Below are positions 55,986-64,000 of a stretch of 64,000 nt of DNA, in pieces. A program made the position numbers and the translations under genes. The notes beneath the pieces were generated by a model that searched no databases, was not told the origin of the DNA, and saw only the letters and a list, made by a program, of their open reading frames with translations. The stretch lies in the NCBI RefSeq assembly GCF_030272615.1, contig NC_081408.1:338614793-338678792 (forward strand), given 5' to 3'. Within the stretch, counting starts at the first letter, position 1. Each line of letters begins with the position of its first letter. The stretch is from Cryptomeria japonica. Lineage: Eukaryota > Streptophyta > Pinopsida > Cupressales > Cupressaceae.

Positions 55986-57600
55986 TGTTGATCCTAATTG
56001 TAAATTTGACAACTATAATTCTTCTTCATTTCCATATAATAACAGGTCATTTTAGTGTGAATGGTTCATCAAATATTTGGATGTATTCGTAAAAAAAAAA
56101 TAAGGACTATATGTGAATTCCCAAAGTTCGCCCAAGTTATAATTGTACTTCACATCATGATGGTGAAGGGTCGCAAATCATGTTTTTGAGAAAATCGTGA
56201 AACTCTTTTTATTTGTATTTGTAATCCTATGAACGTTTTCAAAGTAAAGGATATGATTCAAAATAACATGTTGACTTCTAAACTCCAAGTTAAATGATTC
56301 CTCGAATCACCAATAAATGAATGATAATATTGTATTGTCTAGGATTGTTATTGGCATTTTCAAAGAGTTTAAAGTAAACATGATCATCAATGGTCTATGC
56401 TGATAGTTGACCAAGTGTTAGCGGCAACGTGGTAAAATGGTTAAAGGGACCAATGAACACCAACTTCGAGTTGTGAATGAGAAATTATCATCAAGTTGGT
56501 AAAAATCATCAAGTGACCGATATGTTTCTTTACGCAAGGTTTAAACATTGACATCTTCTTCATCGGTGAGTTGGCCAACTTTAACAAGTTACCAAGCAAT
56601 TTGCATTGAACTCACTTATGCATGAAAGATATCAGCAAGTTGACCAAAGGGTAAACAAGCCAATATAAATATCGATAGCCAACTAACTATTTAAAGTTAT
56701 GTTTTGCTTGCTATCGGCAGCTTGGCAAGTTTGACTAACATGCCGATCCTTCTCTAACTGGAAAATTGCTCCACCAAGCTCGCTTGAACGTCCATTTGGC
56801 AGAAGGAACTTACCATGTGGCTTGTGAAGGATAGCAAATTTAGTTTTATAACTACTTCCACCGTTTGTTTTGCATGCCGATAGATATGCATGCTATCGTG
56901 CTCTCTAAACTCCACTCGCAAGTTGAAGACCACTCATAGGTATTGAATATGAAATGTTTAAACGCCTTGTATTCTGTAGATATGTGGTATGTGTATCAGA
57001 TGGCTCCTTTCATGCAAATGCAGTTGGAGCGATTGTGTTGCATTGCTAGGTTGGGGGTGTGGGCCACCGATGGCTAGTCGCAGGTTGGGTCCTGCTCCTT
57101 TTCCTCCGAACGGAGCCCTGGTAGGATTGAGAAGAACAACAGAATGGTGGGAATAAAAAAAGTCTATTATTGTTATTTAATGATAAAGAAATAAAGGGGA
57201 ACCTAAGGTGCCTACCATTCCTATTGATGGATGTATGAATGAATGAATGCTCTAGACTACTCCAAGTGAATAGGCATTTCTTTTTTTTTTTTAAACCACA
57301 GCACGCAGGCAGGTTCTTCTTTTTTGAAATTCAGCAAGCGATACCTACCAGTGATAGGCAATGAGTGGGTGACTTGTCCCATCCCAACATTGAAAGGTTG
57401 TGGGTGCTAGTTGATATTTGACTAGTTTCTAAGTCATTTCCTTTTCTTCATGACAAAATGTTAGAGATATCTTGCCATTCTTGGTATTATTGTTTCTGTT
57501 GATACATATTAGTGCTGCCAATTATATAAGATTTTACAATTACAAATGCTCTGGTTGACATACATACAAAAGACGGCAAGGTGATTTAGGTAGAGGATTT
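55986..57600. other. Non-coding DNA between element D and copy F
   Basis: There is no recognisable ORF. Between ~56400 and 56760 the motif CAAGTTG/CCAACTT recurs at irregular spacing. TGTTGATCC at 55986, directly at the break in element D, could be an LTR start of another insertion, but no matching end or TSD was found. Confidence 0.35.
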
Positions 57601-60600
57601 CAATAGAAGCAGGGTACGGCAATAGTGGATCTGGATGTAGAGTCATCGATAACAAAGGCAAAGACACTTCCTCAAATAAATGTGGTCGCAACATAGAATG
57701 AATCAGTTGAAGAGGTTTTACAAGCTTTCAAGTCTGTAAAACGTACATCCAAACATAAAGAATGGGTATACATGATTACATTCTGCACTCGCAGAGTAAT
57801 GTATTATAACAGAGTTTTAAAGACTTCCTTGTAAATAAAGAGGAACTTGTGTGAGTTTTAGTTCAAATCAATATCATTCACGCATTGAAGAAGACTGGGT
57901 CAGTTTACTTCAAAACCTATGCTAGCTGTCTCAAGGAGCTTTAAATATGTTATAAGTATCCTTTTCAAATATAGATTGAAGAAGGAGTTGTGTCAGATAT
58001 CATAAAATACAAGGCTCAAGAGTATGAGTATGCCCCGATGATCACCACCATGATTCCAGAGGTTCCTGATACCAAGATTGGGCACATAAATTTGCAGGAG
58101 ATCAAAAGGTTCTTCATGGAAGGTGACAGATCAAAATTGTCTTGTAGAGTGGTGGGAAGTGGCTTGATTGAAGCAGCATGTTTTCCCATATCAATTCAAT
58201 GTGCAGATTTGGTACTAGAATGCTCAAAAAGATATAATCCTGATGCAAGAGAGATAAGAGCTGCAGACGGATCCTTAATGGCCAAACTAGATGGAATTTC
58301 AATAGCTATTATTCTTCGTTTGCCATATAAGGAAAAGTTCACTCACATCGATAAGCAAAAAGCTTATAAATACTTCAGCGACAATAGAAGCAAATGCCTC
58401 AACAATCTGGCTAAAGAATGGATGGTTGCACCATGGGGAGCATAGTCTCAGCTTCCAAAAACACTCCATCGTTCTCTTTTCATCAAAGAGATTTGTTACC
58501 TGATTTTGTTACTCCATAGAGTGACAGGAAGTCCTGACTCCACTGAGTTTGAAATGTGGATGTATCTCTTCATAACAGTCATCTTTGCCGGTAAACAATT
58601 CATTGACTGGGGCCATCTCATCAACAACTGCATACATGACCAGTTAGTGCACTTCAAAACAAGTCAACGTTTCCATATGATCTCTTACTTGATATATGCT
58701 ATTGCTAATTTGAGGTCATGGCCAGGGTTGAGTACTAATGGTGTCCTAAATCAAGAAACTCAAGTTTACCATTATTACAAGCAATTGCAACTTGAGGAAA
58801 GCTTTGTGTATTTCAGGCAAGTGAATGATGCTTTCACAATGTGGGTAGTAAGGTTATTACAAGGAGACATTGCCACCAGGATATCAAAGGAAGCCGCTAA
58901 ATTGATAAAGAAATAGGGAAGTTTCTTCATCCAGTTTCTGAGATTTACCTATCTTCGAATAGGAGGATTTGAAGGTTATCCACACAAGCTACCCAGATAT
59001 GTTGATGATAAGCTCATTTTAGTTGAGCTTTGTCGGCAATTGGTTTCAGTTCAAAATAAATGCAGAGATAGAAAGAATAAAGGGATAGCCTTTCCCATTT
59101 GTCTCGGGCACTATTAATGTGAGTCAAGTTCAAGAGCAGATGAGACAGAAAAAGCTTTATCCAAGGTCAACTTATATCCATATCATATGAGGTTTCCTTT
59201 TGATAGTAAGGATTATTTCAAGAGCAACTTAAAGTTAGGCCTTGGCTATTTTCATTTTCCTAATCTCGAAGACTTTTGGGAGGATTGCGAAGACGAGTTC
59301 AAGGTTAGAAAAAGAGATTGGACTAGATTAACTTTGAAGCAAATGAAAGATTTCAAGATGGATTGGACCATAGAAGGCATTGAAGATGATGGATCTGATT
59401 TGATTGATCCTATCTATTTTGAGCAAGTCCAGTCTTAGCCACTTCCCAGTTTGAATTGGGCAGATCCGGAAATGAGAGATATCAGAGAAAGAAAAGTTTT
59501 GTAATCAAGAATTCTGAAGCCTGGATTAAGAAGAAGATTACTCAAATGATTGCTACTAGACCAACAAAGGAAACTCCAAGAGGGAAAGGAAGTCAGCTTG
59601 AGAGCTCCACGTCACTGCATTCTTCCCATACTCCAGCTAGGGATACTCCTTCTTACCAAAATACTCAAGGAAGTGATGGAGATGAAGAACCTCCAAGGAG
59701 GAACAATCTTCAAAACACATGTGGTGATGAACCCCGACAAAAGAGGAAGAAATCCAGAGCAAAAGACATAGAAGAAAATTCTATTACAAGTCAAGTAAAG
59801 GATCAAGTTCCAGTGGAAATTCTGGATGACACAAGATTTGATGATGGAATGCATTCCATATCTCCCTCAGTTCCTATTGAATCCCTATGACAAGAAGCAC
59901 AACAAAATACTTTAGTCATGGATTCATCATTTCCAAGCAATCCAAGCGATCAATTTGAAGAAATCAGAGAGGTGACTACAACACTGGTAGCAAGATAGGA
60001 AAACATCCAAGAGTCCACAAAAAATTCTTCATTCCCATGGTTAGAACAAAGTCTATTGAAGAAGAGGAGGGTAGAAAAGCTAGTGGTACCTGAATTTAGT
60101 AGCATATCTGATCTTTTTGAAAGAGCTGAAAAATCGAAGAAACTCAAAGTATCCTCAAGAATAAAGATTGATCCAAATTTAAGGAATATGTGCTTAGAGA
60201 TTGCTCAACCCATATCTGAGAAGGATACAAATGAGGCCACCTCTGCAGACTTTGTTATGACAAAGATTGATATGGGACCTTCTTCTCATGAGTCTGATAT
60301 TTAGAACTTTAATGTGATGGCAGCCAGAATGGTGGAGAGAAGTGAAAAGGATAAGCAATCCAAGGATCAATTGAAACAACAAGTGCACACTTTGTCTTCT
60401 TACTTGAGATCCGTAGTTGATACCTCCACTATGCCACTAAGTGTAGATCGCCAGCCAATTATGTTTACATGAGAAGGAGTAATTGAAAAGAATGTTATGG
60501 ATAATATTCAAAAGTACCAAGCCTATAGAAAGGTAACTGAAGGATGGGTAGAAAATGTCAAAACTCTCGCATGTGAATTCCTAGTCCAAGCAAAATCTAT

Positions 60601-61263
60601 CCATGATGAGGCCTTAATAAAGAAAAATACTATTGAGAAAGACTTGAGGAATGTCAAGAAAGAGGAGGCAGCCTAGAAAGAAATTGTGAATGATTTTAAA
60701 CAAATGATAGAAATTGGAATGGACACCCTTGCAACCGAGAAAATATTTCCTAGTAATGAAAAAGATTATCTAGAGATATGGATAGAAAGCATTAACTGGA
60801 AACTAGTGATCATAGATCAAGTTTCATCAGAGTTAGAAAAGCTCATGCTTTCATGTGATCAAGTGTGTACCAAACTCCAAGGACAACTCACTACTCTTCT
60901 CCCAGATGTGACATTGATGGAAGAGTTTTAGGTGCTACAGAATAGCTTCCAGAACATGGTAGATCAATAGCTTTTTAACAAGACAAACTTCAGTGAAAAT
61001 ACCATCGAAAGGTTGATTGATATTTACTATTCCTTGAGAACTTCTATGCCTCAGACACTCAACATTGTGACAGAACTAAGTGGCATTCATAGAAACTTGA
61101 AGACATGGAAAATGAGGATAGCTAAAATCCTAATTCCCAAAGGAAAATCTTTCACTTTGGCCATTCGACTTTTCAGAATCTTCAGAGACAAAGGACTTGG
61201 ACAACCTAATGTGCCTACAGAAGCAACAACCTCATCAGCAATGCAAGGAGTTAGCTTAGAATA
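57600..61263 (+). pseudogene. Long PMD-type ORF (copy F)
   Basis: Coding-like sequence begins by ~57610 (VESSITKAKTLPQINV, QAFKSVKRTSKHKEWVYMITF), shifts frame near 57980, runs in one frame to 59438 (..QVQS) with a few stops, then shifts once more and continues 59456-61263 with more stops. Residues around 58560-58700 (FAGKQFIDWGHLINNCIHDQL) match the open part of copy C. The region 59456-59890 is polar with a basic patch (KRKKSRAKDIEEN). The last ~400 codons are helical, coiled-coil-like. Total about 1,200 codons. No polymerase-type motif. It resembles the B1 second ORF in architecture (N-terminal globular, basic linker, coiled coil), but sequence similarity between them is not obvious. Confidence 0.6.
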
Positions 61264-62065
61264 AGTGCAGAGTTGCATTTCGTATAGTCTTCATTTTTGT
61301 TGTGTTACTTGCATCATGTTTTTGTCTTTCTTTGTAAATAACTCTCATGATCGAGTTTCCTTTCTCTCATCTCTATTTCTGTATTGTAATAAAGGATAAT
61401 CTTGGCTCTTTTCATATGAGGTAGTTATCCTAAGTTCTCATTTTGGGTAGTTATTCTAAGTAGTTATTTCTCCCAAAGTTGAGGAAGTTATTTCAAGTAG
61501 TTGAGGAAGTTATAAAGTAGTTATAAAGGTGGTTAGGGTAGTTACCTCAGGTGGTTACCACTTTACCTATATATACCTCATTATTATTCAATGTAAAAGG
61601 GGATTCCACTTTTTCACAAGCTTTGTATGAAAGACTTGAATAGTATTATTCAAGAAATTAAGCAATAGAGATCAATTTGGATGTGTGTTCAACTTATTCT
61701 CATGGGTTATTATCAATGTTCTTATGTTTAATTGATGATTACCTAATGCTTTCCCTTTAACATTGAATGTGAAGAAGATTATTTCAGGTTGTGGTATCTC
61801 AAACTTGATTATATGGAATTTATTTTAAACTAGATTCATACCTTGTATGGCATTCAATCTTTCTTTATTGTTCGTTCTTTAAATTTTTGAAAAATCCAAA
61901 TACCCCCATTATACGAGGGAGCTACCACTCTCAAACGCAAAGAAGAATTACCATTCTTTTGTTTTTTGTGATTCTTCAACTGTTGTGAACGCTTTGTTGC
62001 TAATTACAGGGCAAAACAAAGTTTTTCAAGAAAGTTTCTTAAAGCAACAAATCTGTTTACCAACA
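61264..62065 (+). repeat. Gypsy-type 5' LTR (left end uncertain)
   Basis: Ends ACCAACA at 62065, seven bases before a primer-site-like sequence. TATATATA at 61568-61575 is the TATA box. Upstream of it, 61421-61560 contains many copies of (A/G)GTAGTTAT/GAGGAAGTTAT, as in enhancer repeats of a U3 region. I cannot fix the left end; it lies after the stop of copy F. No second LTR is in the window. Confidence 0.6.
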
Positions 62066-62071
62066 GATTTT

Positions 62072-62089
62072 TGGCGACTCTGCTAGGGA
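62072..62089 (+). promoter_or_regulatory. Primer-binding-site-like sequence of the Gypsy element
   Basis: TGGCGACTCTGCTAGGGA lies just after the LTR, in the TTTTTGGCGACTC context found in plant Gypsy elements. I do not assign the tRNA. Confidence 0.55.
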
Positions 62090-62157
62090 AAATATGAAAA
62101 TACAAACAAGAAGACAATTGCTTTGATATTGTTTTTACTTGCCTTTCATGAAACAAG

Positions 62158-64000
62158 ATGGTTCTTCCTCATGAGAACCTCTTCCCTGTGCTACAACCGA
62201 ATCTTGATTGGATTCATGCAGAGCAAGAAGATATACTTTCATAATTGGATACTTTAGGTTGGAGGAATAGAAGAAGTAGGGCTGAATATCAAAGAGTAAG
62301 TGCTATATTGGCAGAAGAAGAAAGACAAGCTCAGAATCCAATGGTGGTTCATGAAAGAATAGTGGAAAGATTTCCTCGTGTGTTCTTGATTCCATTAAAT
62401 CAGCAACCAAATCAAAGACAACATAGAATATGACAAGTTGATCCAGAATACTAACAAGTGCATCAAGTGTTGGTGGAAGAAGTTGAATTATTACTTTCTT
62501 AGGAGAGTACATCCTAGACAATAACTTATTGTCATTAAGAGAATTTTTGTGCTTCCTAGGTGAAAAAGACAAAATATTTGTTGTATGCAAGACCAGTACA
62601 AGCAAGGTGATTAGCAAGCACGCTGGCAAGCAAAAGGTATACTGGAGGTGAATGAAGCAAGGGTATCATTGACCCTGATTTTGCTGAACTATACAAAGTT
62701 GATTTTTCCACACCTTCTACCACTTATAAAAAGAAAGTTAAGTCTACTAGTAGACCTTCTTCGCCAAAGAAAGCAAGTGCTCATTCCTTATTTGTTGAAG
62801 CCTTAACTTTACTTCCTCCTCTTGTTATTAACTTTACACAACCAGTTCCATGGGGTGCTACCATAGGCTCTCTAGCTTTAGGAAATCAATTGCATGATTT
62901 GCCAACAGGTTCAAGGAAGCATCTTCCGAAGTTCTCAGGAGATGGAAAAGTCACCGTAGAAGATCATATTAGTGCCTTCTTTACTGCATGCGCAATCCTC
63001 AGAGTTCAGTATGAGGATCTTTCTGTACGACTTTTTGTTGAAACTCTAATTGATGTCACAGCTGAATGGTTTAATCAGTTACCATCTGGTTCCATTACTA
63101 ATTGGGTGACTCTGTTACAAAAATTTGAAGAAAGATTTAAAACTATAGATGATGGTCATTTACTTCTTGCTCAATTAACCCAAATGAAGAAAGAAGTGCA
63201 TGAACCTATGAGAGAGTTTGTGGCTCATTTCAACAAAATAGTCAATAAATTAGTAGCTGATAAGAGGCCTACGGAGGAAAATCAAAAATGTTTCTTCATT
63301 AATGCACAACCTCCTGACATCAGTTTCCAAATAAGAAGAGGACGAGTAGCTGATCTCGCTACAGCACAAAGGTTAGCCATTGAAGTTGAAGATGACCTAC
63401 TAAGTGCTGGAAAGTGGAATAAAGAATTACAGAAAGGAAAAATTCAACAAGCCAATCCGGCAACTACCGATCCAATGATTCAAAAGCTAGCCAATGATTT
63501 ACTTCAATTGAAGAAGCAATTACCACAGAATCCACCACCTATGTATCAAGATATTCCGAGAAGGAATTATATTCCATATCAACAAAACCAGCAACCCAAG
63601 CTACCAACTCCAACACCAAGGTTGGCGATTGAGAATCCATCTACAAGTAATCGTCAGACTACTACAATGTGTGATTTTCATCTCACAATAGACCACGATG
63701 GAGCTTCATGTCCCGAGATGACTAGGTTTATGTAGATGAATCAGACCAGTGAAAAGATCGAAGAATATGTTGAAGATGAAACTAATCAACAGTTTGGTCC
63801 ACCTACAATCAACTTTTTAGAATATGAGTCTAGCGAGGAAAATGAGAAAGATAGTGACATAAATAATCATTCATGTAATGTGTTTACAAAGAATTGGCAC
63901 CAGAAGCTCAGGGAGAAAGCTAAGTTAGCTACAAAAGATAAAGAGGTGGATGAGGTTCCTAAGCAAATTCTTTCCAAGAAACAAAGTAAAGAAGAACTAG
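62158..64000 (+). pseudogene. Gypsy gag (runs off the window end)
   Basis: ATG at 62158 (MVLPHENLFPVLQPN). The same frame continues to 64000 with about ten stops in the first 500 bp and one at 63733-63735. The open part 62890-63735 holds the retrotransposon-gag domain: FSGDGKVTVEDHISAFF, AEWFNQLPSGSITNWVTLLQKFEERF and MREFVAHFNKIVNKL. Near 63665-63720 a zinc-finger-like CDFH..H..C (Cys-His-His-Cys, not CCHC) is the form seen in some Gypsy (Tat-like) gags. After the stop the frame goes on with an acidic segment toward the protease. This is a Ty3/Gypsy element whose pol lies beyond the window. Confidence 0.85.

Noticed and set aside
53062-57600. A complete LTR element with 3' LTR for D
   Set aside because: I looked for a second TGTTGGAAATTG or its end before the next ORF and found none; D is reported as truncated.

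Overview
The window looks like a repeat-dominated stretch of a large seed-plant nuclear genome. A conifer or other gymnosperm is my best guess, but the sequence does not prove it. I see no intact host gene. Almost every protein-like signal is a retroelement: Ty1/Copia and Ty3/Gypsy LTR elements, an L1-type LINE, a CACTA transposon end, and a set of long ORFs with a plant-mobile-domain-like (PMD-like) N-terminus and a coiled-coil tail. Nearly all are broken, mostly by TAG/TAA stops and a few frameshifts, so this is old, nested, decaying DNA.

Layout. 1-6.1 kb: non-coding DNA with one copy of a dispersed LTR-like repeat R (1880-3381). 6.1-6.7 kb: an unrecognised broken ORF. 8.6-9.75 kb: a CT-rich array ending in two hairpins. 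10.5-21.2 kb: a broken PMD-type ORF (10494-12279 and 18843-21217) split by a complete LTR element B1 (12280-18842, TSD GAATC). 21.9-33.9 kb: a satellite domain (CT array, palindromic ~160-bp minisatellite, CT array) carrying a Copia element E (23760-29915, TSD CATAT). 33.9-51.3 kb: a minus-strand LTR copy of R holding a ~14.8-kb insertion. That insertion contains a PMD/coiled-coil ORF and an L1 LINE, and the LINE is itself interrupted by a 6.9-kb mosaic of Copia family A and family B pieces (39383-46291, TSD TTCCT). 51.3-53.1 kb: a CACTA terminus and several minisatellites. 53.06-56.0 kb: element D, a truncated relative of B1. 57.6-61.3 kb: another long PMD-type ORF. 61.3-64 kb: a Gypsy LTR, primer-binding site and gag running off the window end.

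How it fits together. Families A and E are Copia elements with gag-protease-integrase-RT-RNase H. B and D have the same termini (TGTTGG...CCTAACA or CCAACA) and the same initiator-Met primer-binding site. B also has the same polypurine tract (the 3' end of D is missing). No pol is visible in B or in what remains of D. Instead they encode a gag with a long coiled coil and four zinc knuckles, followed by the PMD-like ORF. The simplest reading is that B/D is a non-autonomous group moved in trans by A/E-type Copia enzymes. The A/B mosaic, joined inside one target-site duplication, supports contact between the two families. A conserved inverted repeat placing the polypurine tract in its loop is shared by A, B and E. 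The B/D group and this stem-loop are my best candidates for something not previously described.
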